A stretch of DNA of 32,969 bases from Clostridiaceae bacterium DTU059. GTDB taxonomy: Bacteria > Bacillota > Clostridia > DSM-8532. The notes beneath the pieces were generated by a model. It had not been told where the DNA came from and did no database searches. It saw nothing but the letters and a program-made list of their open reading frames with translations. Numbering within the stretch: the first letter of the stretch is position 1; each line of letters opens with the position of its first letter. The position numbers and the translations under genes were made by a program. Location: NCBI GenBank assembly GCA_001512555.1, contig LFSK01000030.1, forward strand, positions 1 through 32,969, in the 5' to 3' direction. Shown here piece after piece: positions 6,931 through 16,344 of this stretch.

Positions 6931-7567
6931 GCCCGATTCCTGCCAGCAGTATCAGAATCAGGGACGGAAGGTATTTGACCAATGAAGAGGATGGTTTATT
7001 TGCAAATCTCATTCCCAGTTTTCCGCCTATGATGAGGCCTGCCAGTTGGCCAATACTCAGCGCTACAGGGAAGAGGATTGTGTTCTGTCCGATAATGGCG
7101 CTGCATAAAATTAAGCCCACCGAATCCAATGTCAGGGCAACGGACAGAAGAATGGATTCCAGGGGATCTATCCTGCCCGATTGGTCTATATCAGCTTCCG
7201 ATGGATACTTTAGCACCTGGATGGTGATGCCGGCTGATTTCAGAACAAGTTTGAAGAGTGTTCTTGGTGTTGTATCGACCAGATCACTCTTTTTTTTATG
7301 CCTTGGTTTACTGTCCAAAAAGGTTGTGAGCAGCATGAATAATCCCATTATGGCAAGAATGATCTGCCCTAAAACCTCAGCAAGACCCGATGGAATAAAT
7401 TTTGTAAGTGAGGCTGACGCCAGTTCCGAAATGCAGCCGACAACCAGTGCCGTAATAAAGATAAGAAACTTCGAAACAAAGGGGATACGGATCCCTCTGG
7501 CTGAGTAGGACATACCCGCCAGAACACAGTCAAAGCTCGAAATGAGGGTCATAACCAGTATCCACAT
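6920..7567 (-). CDS. ytaF: Sporulation membrane protein YtaF (MntP-like family) with an EF-hand-like loop
   Basis: A 215-residue protein with about six membrane helices in two repeats, each carrying an Asp in a helix (SSFDCVLAG near residue 13 and [10 protein letters not shown] near residue 149), as in the MntP/YtaF family. YtaF proteins are widespread in spore formers; their transport role is not established. The cytoplasmic or loop region between the repeats contains D126-x-D128-x-S130-G-x-I133-D134-x-x-E137, which matches the 12-residue EF-hand calcium loop at the key positions. The ATG at 7567 follows a GAGGTG site at 8 nt. It is divergent from a P-type Ca2+-ATPase, with 229 bp between the starts, which suggests but does not prove a shared link with calcium. 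Its 3' end overlaps xth by 11 bp. Confidence 0.87.
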   Translation of the reverse strand: MWILVMTLISSFDCVLAGMSYSARGIRIPFVSKFLIFITALVVGCISELASASLTKFIPSGLAEVLGQIILAIMGLFMLLTTFLDSKPRHKKKSDLVDTTPRTLFKLVLKSAGITIQVLKYPSEADIDQSGRIDPLESILLSVALTLDSVGLILCSAIIGQNTILFPVALSIGQLAGLIIGGKLGMRFANKPSSSLVKYLPSLILILLAGIGLIR

Positions 7568-7796
7568 AAAGACAGCACCTCATGCAGCTCTCTTCCCATG
7601 ATATGCAGCCCGGCAATATGAAGTTAAGTCATAAGCTGGAACATCAACAGCAGCCATCCTCTCACACACATGATGTTTTCGAACGACGGCCGTCTCCTGT
7701 CGTAACGGGAAGCCTGTACTATTACGGCCGGAAACAGCATAGGATAGATTGTCCTGTTTGGTGGTTTTTATCGCAAAGTACCTAAGGAGTGATGTT

Positions 7797-10490
7797 GTGG
7801 AAACGGAAAGACAACTCCCCATAATGGACAATTCCAGAAAGACCTCACATGGGCTGACTGGAGAAGAAGCCAAGAAAAGACTGGAAATCCACGGCAGAAA
7901 CGTTCTAAAATCCGCAAAGCGTCATGGATGGCTTAAGATCCTGTTTTCCCAGTTTACAGACCTGATGATAATTATTCTGATAGCATCCTCCATAATATCG
8001 TTTACCATGGGAGAAAACAGTGAAGGTATTGCCATTCTTGCCATCATTCTATTGAACGGACTTTTGGGATTTATCCAGGAGATGAGGACCGAAAAAGCCA
8101 TGGAGGCTCTTATGAGCCTTGCCGCGCCCCATGCCAGAGTGGTCAGGGATGGGGTTATACGGGATATTCCTGCCGAAGAGGTGGTTCCCGGAGATTTGAT
8201 CGTTCTTGAGGCCGGAAATCGTGTGCCGGCAGATGCAGTTTTGCTGGAGGCCAACAACCTTTATTCTGATGAATCAATGCTAACCGGGGAGTCCATCCCG
8301 GTGGCCAAGATGCGTACTGATCAGATAAATGCCAATCTGACCGGTGTGACATCCCGGAATATGGTTTACATGGGAAGCATGATCACTAACGGAACCGGAC
8401 GAGCCCTGGTCATGGTTACCGGTATGGAAACAGAGATGGGAAAGATCGCTGAAATGATGGAAACCGCAGGTGTTCAGGATACACCCCTCCAAAAGAGGCT
8501 TGAGAAGCTTGGAGAGTATATGGTTACCGGATGCCTGGCTATCTGTGCCATTGTGGCGGTACTGGGCATTTTGAGAGGTGAGCCTGTCATTCAAATGCTT
8601 CTTGGTGGTATCAGCCTTGCTGTAGCCGCAGTCCCTGAAGGATTGCCCGCGGTTGTAACCATTGCTTTGGCCATCGGTGTAAGAAGAATGGTTCAAAAAA
8701 ATGCTCTGATAAGGCGCCTGCCCGCTGTCGAAACCCTGGGATGTGCCACGGTTATCTGCTCCGACAAGACAGGAACCCTTACAGAGAACAGGATGACCGT
8801 TGTTGAAGCCTATGCCGGTAAGAACCCGTATGTGATGCGGAAAAACAACCACGGCAGGTTAAGCGCTTATTGTCGCGGAAGAGAGGTACATGTGGAAAAA
8901 ACCACAGGCCTGAAGCTCCTTTTAAAGATTGGCATGCTCTGCGGTAACACCCGGATCATGGAAAGCGATAGTGATGCAGACCTTGATATAGAGGGCGATC
9001 CAACCGAGGTTGCGCTGGTGAGAGCTGCCATCGATGCCGGGCTTGATAAGGAATCTGTTTTCAGTGCCTACAGAAGGGTCAGGGAAATTCCTTTCGATTC
9101 GGACCGGAAGCTCATGTCGGTTATTTGCAGATCCCAAAGCGGCGAGCTCTTCCTTTTTGCCAAGGGTGCCCCGGAGATCATCATGGACAAATGCTCCAAA
9201 ATCATGATCGCCGATAGGGAGAGGGATATCACACAGGATGATCAGGATAAGCTGAGGGATGAATGCTCCGCCATGACATCCAGAGCATTGCGGGTCATGG
9301 CCTTTGCCTATCGTACTGTTCAGCCGTACCAGTTATGGCGCGATGATTTGGAATCTCAGCTGGTATTCATAGGATTGGCCGGTATGACCGATCCCCCAAG
9401 AAAGGAAGCCATCGAATCGGTGGCAAAATGCAGACGGGCAGGAATAAGAACCATCATGATAACCGGTGACCATGTAAGAACCGCCACAGCCATCGCCAAG
9501 TCCATGGATATATACAGGGATGGTGATCTGGTTGTCAATGGCAGCGAAATAGATCAGATGTCGGATCAGGAACTGGAAGAGGCCTGCCGGAAGGCAACGG
9601 TTTTTGCCAGGGTTTTCCCAAAGCATAAGTTGAGGATAGTGAGAGCTATCAGAAACAACGGCAATATCGTTGCCATGACAGGGGATGGCGTAAACGATGC
9701 ACCGGCGGTAAAGGATGCCGATATAGGGATTGCTATGGGCAAATCTGGAACCGATGTAACCAGACAGGCTGCATCCATGATCCTTATGGATGATAATTTC
9801 TCCAGTATAGTGGCTGCAGTGGAAGAGGGCCGCAATATTTATTCCAATATAAGAAAATTTATCAGATACCTGCTGTCTTGCAATGTGGGTGAAGTACTCA
9901 CCATGTTTTTATCCATGATAATGGGTCTGCCCATTCCGCTTCTTCCCGCTCAGGTACTGGCAGTAAATCTGGCCACCGATGGTCTGCCCGCCATTGCTCT
10001 GGGGATGGAGCCGGGAGAACCCGACATTATGGAAAGACCACCCCGCAGTCCCGATGAGAGCATATTTTCACACGGGCTTGCCAGGCTGATCATGGTAAGG
10101 GGCATTTTTATTGCTATTTCTACGATAGCAAGTTTTATGATAGTAAATACTATGAGCAAAAACCTTGCTGGTGCAAGAACAGCAGCGCTGGTGACCCTGG
10201 TTCTGTCCCAGCTCATCCATGTATTTGAGTGTAAGTCGGAGCATAAGAGCCTGTTCGAACTGCCTGTGTTTTCAAACAAATACCTGATCTTTGCGGTGCT
10301 GTCTTCCATCCTGATGCTGCTGGGGATTATTTATCTGCCTTTCCTTTCTGCAATCTTTGGAACCACTGCCCTGGCACTGAACGAGTGGCTGATCGCCGGA
10401 GGCATCAGTCTGCTGGTGCCCATACTGGTTGGTATTGTGGGTGCAAAAAAAGCCATGCCGATGGAAGAGGCTGGACTGGAGCATAACTGA
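7797..10490 (+). CDS. P-type cation-transporting ATPase, type IIA (calcium pump)
   Basis: An 897-residue P-type ATPase. The phosphorylation motif CSDKTGTLTEN has its Asp at residue 323; TGES lies in the actuator domain (LTGESIPVAK); MITGDH and MTGDGVNDAPA follow in the nucleotide and phosphorylation domains. Ion-site residues resemble SERCA: E281 in M4 (PEGLP), N696 and E699 in M5 (CNVGEV), and N724, T727 and D728 in M6 (NLATDGLP). By my hand alignment the SERCA E908 position in M8 is Gln. This predicts ATP-driven export of Ca2+ (possibly Mn2+) from the cytoplasm. A longer frame starts 16 codons upstream, but the GTG at 7797 has TAAGGAG 7 nt before it and is preferred. It ends at a terminator and is divergent from ytaF. 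Confidence 0.92.
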   Translation: METERQLPIMDNSRKTSHGLTGEEAKKRLEIHGRNVLKSAKRHGWLKILFSQFTDLMIIILIASSIISFTMGENSEGIAILAIILLNGLLGFIQEMRTEKAMEALMSLAAPHARVVRDGVIRDIPAEEVVPGDLIVLEAGNRVPADAVLLEANNLYSDESMLTGESIPVAKMRTDQINANLTGVTSRNMVYMGSMITNGTGRALVMVTGMETEMGKIAEMMETAGVQDTPLQKRLEKLGEYMVTGCLAICAIVAVLGILRGEPVIQMLLGGISLAVAAVPEGLPAVVTIALAIGVRRMVQKNALIRRLPAVETLGCATVICSDKTGTLTENRMTVVEAYAGKNPYVMRKNNHGRLSAYCRGREVHVEKTTGLKLLLKIGMLCGNTRIMESDSDADLDIEGDPTEVALVRAAIDAGLDKESVFSAYRRVREIPFDSDRKLMSVICRSQSGELFLFAKGAPEIIMDKCSKIMIADRERDITQDDQDKLRDECSAMTSRALRVMAFAYRTVQPYQLWRDDLESQLVFIGLAGMTDPPRKEAIESVAKCRRAGIRTIMITGDHVRTATAIAKSMDIYRDGDLVVNGSEIDQMSDQELEEACRKATVFARVFPKHKLRIVRAIRNNGNIVAMTGDGVNDAPAVKDADIGIAMGKSGTDVTRQAASMILMDDNFSSIVAAVEEGRNIYSNIRKFIRYLLSCNVGEVLTMFLSMIMGLPIPLLPAQVLAVNLATDGLPAIALGMEPGEPDIMERPPRSPDESIFSHGLARLIMVRGIFIAISTIASFMIVNTMSKNLAGARTAALVTLVLSQLIHVFECKSEHKSLFELPVFSNKYLIFAVLSSILMLLGIIYLPFLSAIFGTTALALNEWLIAGGISLLVPILVGIVGAKKAMPMEEAGLEHN

Positions 10491-10510
10491 CCATGTTCAG
10501 GGTATAATCC

Positions 10511-10532
10511 AGGACAAAATCCTGTCCTTTTC
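10511..10532 (+). terminator. Intrinsic terminator after the Ca2+-ATPase gene
   Basis: AGGACA (10511-10516) pairs with TGTCCT (10523-10528) over a 6-nt loop, followed by TTTTC. The stem is short, so it may be only partly efficient. Confidence 0.5.
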
Positions 10533-10565
10533 ATCTTAAGCGAAATAACGGCAAATACATAACCG

Positions 10566-10594
10566 TTGACGCTGCTGCCGGTGTTGGATAAACT
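10566..10594 (+). promoter_or_regulatory. Promoter of the two-gene ABC exporter
   Basis: TTGACG (10566-10571) and TAAACT (10589-10594) are separated by 17 bp, about 30 bp before the first start codon of the operon. Confidence 0.6.
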
Positions 10595-10624
10595 GTAAAC
10601 AGCGGACAGGAAGGGGTGATCGCT

Positions 10625-11362
10625 TTGCTTTCAATAAAAAATGTTTCCAAGAGCTATGCGAAGGGAAAGGTAAAGGCTGTCGATGATATTTCTCTTGAGG
10701 TAAGGCCAGGAGAGATTTTTGGGTTTTTAGGACCCAATGGTGCGGGAAAAACAACCACCATCAAGATGATTACCGGGATTCTTCCCATCGATACGGGAAC
10801 CATAACTGTTAACGGACATGATATTGATAAGGATCCTATAAAGGCCAAGATGAGCATGGGCTATGTACCCGATACCCATGATATCTATGACCGGCTCACC
10901 GGCATTGAATACCTGAATTTCATTGCCGATGTCTATGAGGTATCCCGTAAAGAACGGAAGCAGAACATAGAAAAGTACCTGGATATGTTCGAGATGAAGC
11001 AGGCTGCTGGTCAACCCATCAAAAGCTATTCCCATGGTATGAAGCAGAAGATCATCCTTACCGGGGCGCTTCTTCATAACCCGCCTCTTTGGATCCTGGA
11101 CGAACCCATGACCGGCCTGGATCCAAAATCAGCACATCTGATGAAGGAGGAGATGAACAGGCATTGCCAGAAGGGATATACCGTTTTCTTCTCCACCCAT
11201 GTTCTGGAGGTCGCAGAAAGACTCTGTCACCGTATCGGCATTATCAACAAGGGCAGGATCATTGCCGTAGGTACCCTGGATGAGCTTCGAAGATCGGGGG
11301 ATAAGTCGCTGGAGAGTATTTTCCTGGAGCTCACTGATGAAGGAAGTGCTGGCCATGAGTAA
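10625..11362 (+). CDS. ABC transporter ATP-binding protein (exporter type)
   Basis: An ATPase of about 245 residues. Walker A is GPNGAGKTTT, the signature is the variant YSHGMKQK found in many ABC-2 exporter ATPases, Walker B is LWILDEPMTGLD, and the switch His is in FSTHVLEVAE. I place the start at the TTG at 10625, 8 nt after AGGAAGGGG, giving MLSIKNVSKSYAKG; a GTG at 10616 lies inside the ribosome binding site and is less likely. Its stop overlaps the start of the permease gene by 8 bp (ATGAGTAA), so the two products are probably made in fixed ratio and assemble into one membrane complex. The substrate is unknown; ATPases of this kind (CcmA/NatA-like) serve drug, lipid, ion or peptide export. 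Confidence 0.9.
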   Translation: MLSIKNVSKSYAKGKVKAVDDISLEVRPGEIFGFLGPNGAGKTTTIKMITGILPIDTGTITVNGHDIDKDPIKAKMSMGYVPDTHDIYDRLTGIEYLNFIADVYEVSRKERKQNIEKYLDMFEMKQAAGQPIKSYSHGMKQKIILTGALLHNPPLWILDEPMTGLDPKSAHLMKEEMNRHCQKGYTVFFSTHVLEVAERLCHRIGIINKGRIIAVGTLDELRRSGDKSLESIFLELTDEGSAGHE

Positions 11363-13031
11363 GTTTTGGAGTCTCCTGAAACTGCAGATAAATTCCCGGT
11401 TTGGGTTCTCCATGGCCAGGTATAACTTCAGAAACGAGAAAAAAGAGCTATGGAAGGCCGCAGGGCTTACTTTCATTATTCTTTTTGCCCTGGGACAGGT
11501 TGTCTTTCTCTATAGCTATATGATCCGAAGATTATATATGGCGGCACAGTTGCTGAACTCGCCCCAGTTAATCCTGACTATGGGAGCGTCGGCTGCCGGA
11601 CTGCTCATTCTTTTTTTTGGTATATTCTATATACTGGGAGCCTTGTTTCTTGCCAGGGATACAGAGTTTCTGGCCTCCCTGCCAATTAAGCAGAACAGTG
11701 TATTCCTGTCCAAGTTCATATTGGTTCTTTTTGGGGAGTATCCCATTGCACTGTTTTTGATGCTGCCTCCCGTAATAATTTACGGGGCAGGGACTCATAA
11801 GGGTATTCTCTATTATATTACAGCTCTAATATGCATTCTTTTGCTGCCCATAGTACCCCTGATCATATCCTCGTTGCTGTCTTTGGGTCTTATGCACGTT
11901 GTAAGCCGTTCAAAAAGAAGGGATCTCATCATCATTGTGGGTTCGGTCATCTTGTTTTTGGCTCTATTTGTGGGACAGAATCTTCTTTTGTCCCGGATAC
12001 CCGAGAGTGGATCGGAAATGGAGTTTCTTCTCGAGATTCTGCAAAGGAGCGACGGGCTGGTTGAATGGTCGGGAAGGATATTCCCGCCCTCGGTCTGGAT
12101 CACCAAAGCTCTCTCCCATACAGGGGCGGAAGCCTTAAAGAACCTCGGATATCTTGTTCTGTTGTCGGTTGCCTCCTTCATACCCGTCTGGCTTCTGGCC
12201 TCGCTGATCTATCAAAGAGGGGCGTCTGCACAACTGGAAGCTGAAAAAAGAACTATCAAAAGAAAATTGACCTATAAAGGATCATCACCCATCATGGTAA
12301 TTTTTAATAATGAGTGGAAGATGATCCTAAGAACCCCTGTATATGCTCTCAACTCTTTGATTGGAATAATTGTCGGACCGGTGATCATGGCTATGCCGCT
12401 CTTTGGAGGCAGCTTTGCTCAGGATCCTGATTTACAGGCGATTTTTTCACTCATCGACCAATTCGGTTCATCCCCTGCACAGGTTCTGATTCTGTCGGGT
12501 ATCCTAGCCCTGTTCGGATCATTTAATGCCGCAGTTTCCAGTACCTACTCCCGGGAGGGGAAATCACTGTGGATCCTGAAGAGCATCCCGGTTAAGCCCC
12601 AAACCCAGGCTGCGGGAAAGCTGTTGGCGGGATATTCCATATCACTGCTCTGTGTTATCACTACCTCGCTAGCCATGGTATTTGCCCTGCGGCTGAACTT
12701 TGGCCTTTGGCTGTCCAGTGTTGTTCTCAGCGCAGCAGCGCTTTTTCCCATATGCCTTTCGGGAACACTCATCGATCTTCTCAGACCCAAACTACATTGG
12801 AACAATCCCACCGAAGCCATCAAGCAAAACTTTAATGTGGTTTTGGGTATGGTGGCCGGAGCGATCATCATTATGGCTCTGGGTGCCCTTTGCTATGGTT
12901 TCCTCCAGCTACAAATGAACCCCGTATTTCTCTATGGCCTTGTGGTTCTTATATTGGCAGCCTTATCCTGGGCAGGGATCAGCATTTTAAGGAAGGCCGC
13001 AGTCCGGGCTTACAGGAGACTGGAGGGCTGA
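11355..13031 (+). CDS. ABC transporter permease, large ABC-2-like membrane protein
   Basis: A 558-residue integral membrane protein with about twelve hydrophobic segments in two halves, separated by a charged cytoplasmic stretch (EAEKRTIKRKL near residues 295-305). The ATG at 11355 follows AGGAAG at 8 nt and overlaps the ATPase stop codon, so I use it rather than the further upstream starts. Size and layout fit the 'putative ABC exporter' permeases of Firmicutes, which work with a single CcmA-like ATPase. I cannot name a substrate. A perfect-stem terminator follows about 50 bp downstream, so the transporter operon has two genes only. Confidence 0.85.
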   Translation: MSKFWSLLKLQINSRFGFSMARYNFRNEKKELWKAAGLTFIILFALGQVVFLYSYMIRRLYMAAQLLNSPQLILTMGASAAGLLILFFGIFYILGALFLARDTEFLASLPIKQNSVFLSKFILVLFGEYPIALFLMLPPVIIYGAGTHKGILYYITALICILLLPIVPLIISSLLSLGLMHVVSRSKRRDLIIIVGSVILFLALFVGQNLLLSRIPESGSEMEFLLEILQRSDGLVEWSGRIFPPSVWITKALSHTGAEALKNLGYLVLLSVASFIPVWLLASLIYQRGASAQLEAEKRTIKRKLTYKGSSPIMVIFNNEWKMILRTPVYALNSLIGIIVGPVIMAMPLFGGSFAQDPDLQAIFSLIDQFGSSPAQVLILSGILALFGSFNAAVSSTYSREGKSLWILKSIPVKPQTQAAGKLLAGYSISLLCVITTSLAMVFALRLNFGLWLSSVVLSAAALFPICLSGTLIDLLRPKLHWNNPTEAIKQNFNVVLGMVAGAIIIMALGALCYGFLQLQMNPVFLYGLVVLILAALSWAGISILRKAAVRAYRRLEG

Positions 13032-13083
13032 TAGTCCCGGGATACCGTTTCCGAATCGTTGCTCAACTGGATGAAGGAGAATA

Positions 13084-13106
13084 GGGAAGCCCTGGCTTCC
13101 CATTTT
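13084..13106 (+). terminator. Intrinsic terminator after the ABC exporter operon
   Basis: GGGAAGC-CCTG-GCTTCCC is a 7-bp perfect stem with a four-base loop, followed by ATTTTC. It separates the transporter operon from the TIR gene. Confidence 0.7.
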
Positions 13107-13159
13107 CTGATGCATGCTATACTGCGAAAATTCTGAAGGACACAGCTACTAACCTTATA

Positions 13160-13188
13160 TTGACTTTACAGGTTTTGTCATGTAATTT
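13160..13188 (+). promoter_or_regulatory. Promoter of the TIR-WD40 gene
   Basis: TTGACT (13160-13165) and TAATTT (13183-13188) are separated by 17 bp. A TATAAT at 13192-13197 lies just downstream but has no -35 at proper distance. The gene therefore appears to be its own transcription unit. Confidence 0.55.
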
Positions 13189-13245
13189 TATTATAATGAA
13201 GGAAGGCCAGATATTGGCTGTTTGAAGTTTTGGGTGGGCAGGCAT

Positions 13246-16242
13246 ATGCAGGATAATGAAATCTATAAGTATGATGCGTTTATCAGCTACCGTCATACTG
13301 AGCCCGATAAGGCAATAGCAGAAAAGCTACATAAGATGCTGGAAGGCTTTAAGGTTCCAAAAAGCCTGATCAAAAAGGGCAGCCAAAAGAAGGTGGGCAG
13401 GGTCTTTCGTGATCGAGAGGAACTTCCAACCTCTTCAAACCTGGCAGACAATATCTCTGAAGCCCTGGCCAGTTCCGAGCATCTCATTGTTATCTGTTCG
13501 CCCAGAACATCCCAATCCAAATGGGTGATGAAAGAGATTGAGACCTTTTCAAAGCTTCACGGTCAAGACCGAATCCTTGCTCTCCTCATAGAAGGGGAGC
13601 CCTATGAATCCTTTCCCGACCCCCTGCGCTTTGTAAAACGTCAGGTGGTGGGTGATGATGGCAACATTGAAGAAGTGATTGAAGAGGTTGAACCGCTGGC
13701 GGCCGATATCCGGGCGGACAGCCTGGGCAAGATGAAGAAAAAGCTGAAGGTAGAGATTCTGCGGCTTTTGGCTCCTATCCTGAACTGCCGTTTCGACGAC
13801 TTAAGGCAGCGCCACAGGGAACGCACCATCAAGCGGATTCTGTCGCTGTCCATATCCCTTTCCCTGTTTTTTCTGGGCTTTGGATCCTTCAGTGCCTGGC
13901 AGGCCTGGCAGATCAAGCAAAAATCCATTCTCCTTGAGCAACAGGTGCAAAAGACACTTGAAGGGCAGTCCCTGTATATGGCCAATATTTCAGGACAACT
14001 CCTTGCAGAGGGCGACCGCAGAACAGCCATCATGGTGGCAAGAGAGGCTCTGCCGGCCAATTTGGATAACCCTGAGCGTCCCTATGTAGAGGAAGCCGAA
14101 TATGCCCTGAGCCAGGCTTTACAGGTCTACAAAACCGATAACCGGTTCCTGCCGGACATCGCGCTCAAGCATGCTAATACAGTTAATTTCATCAAGCTGA
14201 GTTTCGATGGAAAAACCGCCGTTACATCGGCCAGGGATGGCTACCTGTATGTATGGGAGACCCAGCACGGGGATTTGCTCGGGAAGCATTTTATCGGAGA
14301 TAAGTATTTTGATAAGGACAAACTGGATTTTATCGATGACAGAACCATCATCTATGTTACCGACGGCATTTTAACGTGCATGGATCTTGATACCATGGAG
14401 GCAAAATGGCAGTATGATGAGTATACCTCCTACATTAAATTGTGTTCGGACCGTAAAGGCGTGGCTGCAGCCAGCAGCAGTGCTGTGGCTTTATTGGATG
14501 CGCAGACCGGCAATCTGCTTTTCAGGCAGTCCATAAATGACTATCTGGAAGGTGAAGGGTTCGTCTCTGTCACAAGCCTGGCGCTGGATGGTGCAGGCCG
14601 CTATCTCTGTGTGGGAACCAATTCCGGTCAGGTTCTTCTTTTTGACTTGAATAGCCATCGCTTATTATACGACTATAGAGTTGATAACCAACAGATTACC
14701 GATGTGGCTCTTTCCGATGGTGTTCTGGCAGTAGCATCCAGCGATTTCTCCCTTGAATCTCTTAACCTGCTTTCAAAAGGGGAAGGCAGACTGGATGTCT
14801 TTGACTTTAGCGGTTACAGGCTTATAGAGAGGGATTTTGACTACTCCAGTATCAGTGATCTGGCGTTCTCACCCTATGATGAGAACATGCTTATCTTTGT
14901 GGAAAGTGAAAAGATCAATGTTTTAGATGTCTCTGAGAATAAGCTTTTGTATACCTTTATCAATGGCGGTAACATTACCGATTACATCATATGGGACGGG
15001 TTCGTTGTAACATCGTCCTATGATGGTTCCATTCGTTTCTGGGTTATGGATGATATAGGATGGGAGTATTTTCCCGGAAGGATTGAGCTCTCCCGTGGCA
15101 TCAACAATTTTATTGTCAGTTCGGGTGTTGTAGCCGCTTCCTGTGACCACTCCAATAAGGCTGTCATTCTCAGGGATTTACAAAACGAAGATATTATTAG
15201 ACTGGCGGGTCATAATGATTCGGTCTACAGGTGCAGCTTTAGTCCCGATGGTAGCAGGCTCCTTACCTATACCTCCAGCAGGGGAGAAATTGCTGTTTGG
15301 GATTGGGGAAATAAAGAGCTTACAGGCTTGATTGATACCGGTAGTAATCTTACCTATACCTGCTTCGTTGACGATGGCAATAAGATATTCGCCACAAACC
15401 TGGAAGGTCTGGCTTCAGTATATGATGCACAGACCATGGAGCTTATAGCTCAGAAAACCAACAACTACAGTGTTGACAGAAAGCACATCAGTTCCGATGG
15501 TTCCCTTTGTGTGTTAAGAACCTGGGATAATTTTCAGGTTATCCGCACCAGGGATTTAAGCCCGGTGGCTGAGATAGATAGCACTATGTTTGGAGCGGCC
15601 TGTTTCTACGATCAAAACAGCAGGGTTATCTTAAGCTCACCCTATGGGGACACGAAGGTATACAGCACCAAATCCGGCAAGGAACTCTTTTCATTCCCGG
15701 AGAAGGAAATAAGGGATATCGCCGTAAGTGACAATGGCAAAGTCCTGGCTGCGATCTATCCCGACAACAGTATACGGCTTGTGGATTCTCAAAGCTTTGA
15801 AGAGCGTTTTGTCCTCAATGACTTTGACATAGCGGCATTAAAGGTGATATTTGATGCGGAAGGCAGGTATCTGTTTGTCAGCATGGATGACTACAGTCTG
15901 CGCTGTTATGATGCCCAATCCGGAAAGCTGCTGGCTGAACTTAAGGGTATGTCACAAGTTACCTCAAATGTTATTTTCGATGACAGCCGGACCTTCCTTA
16001 TCACCCAGGGTGAAAGCGCTGAGGCCATTATCTGGCGATGGGAAAATAAGAAGAAGCTGGGCTATATGGATCGTCTGATTGAGGTTTCGCCCGATTTCAA
16101 AACGTTTATCAGCAGTCATAATAATGAACTTCTCCTTATGCCCTTCTACGATACCCGAATGCTGGTGGAGATGGCTGAGAGGCAGCTTGCCGGAAGAACC
16201 CTTTCGGACAGGGACAGGGCTGATCTGTTTATCTCAAAATAA
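13246..16242 (+). CDS. TIR domain - transmembrane helix - WD40 repeat protein
   Basis: A 998-residue protein counted from the ATG at 13246, which has GGGTGGG about 7 nt upstream; a TTG at 13222 would add 8 residues. Residues 8-120 form a TIR domain: YDAFISYRHTE at the start, VFRDREELP, then KWVMKEIETF, where E97 sits at the place of the catalytic Glu of NAD-cleaving TIR domains such as SARM1 (WVHKEI, from memory). A very basic stretch (RQRHRERTIKR) precedes a single membrane helix at about 178-198. A linker follows with SGQLLAEGDRRTAIMVAREALP, seen in other WD40 fusion proteins. The remaining roughly 680 residues hold degenerate WD40 repeats, for example the segments ending DGYLYVW, DGSIRFW and GEIAVWDW, enough for about two seven-bladed propellers. 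Charge bias predicts TIR inside and propellers outside. Target and function are unknown. Confidence 0.88.
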   Translation: MQDNEIYKYDAFISYRHTEPDKAIAEKLHKMLEGFKVPKSLIKKGSQKKVGRVFRDREELPTSSNLADNISEALASSEHLIVICSPRTSQSKWVMKEIETFSKLHGQDRILALLIEGEPYESFPDPLRFVKRQVVGDDGNIEEVIEEVEPLAADIRADSLGKMKKKLKVEILRLLAPILNCRFDDLRQRHRERTIKRILSLSISLSLFFLGFGSFSAWQAWQIKQKSILLEQQVQKTLEGQSLYMANISGQLLAEGDRRTAIMVAREALPANLDNPERPYVEEAEYALSQALQVYKTDNRFLPDIALKHANTVNFIKLSFDGKTAVTSARDGYLYVWETQHGDLLGKHFIGDKYFDKDKLDFIDDRTIIYVTDGILTCMDLDTMEAKWQYDEYTSYIKLCSDRKGVAAASSSAVALLDAQTGNLLFRQSINDYLEGEGFVSVTSLALDGAGRYLCVGTNSGQVLLFDLNSHRLLYDYRVDNQQITDVALSDGVLAVASSDFSLESLNLLSKGEGRLDVFDFSGYRLIERDFDYSSISDLAFSPYDENMLIFVESEKINVLDVSENKLLYTFINGGNITDYIIWDGFVVTSSYDGSIRFWVMDDIGWEYFPGRIELSRGINNFIVSSGVVAASCDHSNKAVILRDLQNEDIIRLAGHNDSVYRCSFSPDGSRLLTYTSSRGEIAVWDWGNKELTGLIDTGSNLTYTCFVDDGNKIFATNLEGLASVYDAQTMELIAQKTNNYSVDRKHISSDGSLCVLRTWDNFQVIRTRDLSPVAEIDSTMFGAACFYDQNSRVILSSPYGDTKVYSTKSGKELFSFPEKEIRDIAVSDNGKVLAAIYPDNSIRLVDSQSFEERFVLNDFDIAALKVIFDAEGRYLFVSMDDYSLRCYDAQSGKLLAELKGMSQVTSNVIFDDSRTFLITQGESAEAIIWRWENKKKLGYMDRLIEVSPDFKTFISSHNNELLLMPFYDTRMLVEMAERQLAGRTLSDRDRADLFISK

Positions 16243-16344
16243 ACCAATAAAGTCTCTCTTTAATGGAAGTTGTGAATGCTAAGGCCGTTTTGGCAGATCC
16301 CGTCATGTTTCCTGCATACTGAAAAGACAGGTTTCCCGTGCAGG

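Noticed and set aside
7568-7796. yybP-ykoY (Mn2+) riboswitch in the ytaF / Ca2+-ATPase gap
   Set aside because: I looked for it because these gene families often carry one. The conserved loop sequences were not found. A small hairpin (ACGACGG/CC-T-GTCGT at 7683-7703) is all I see.
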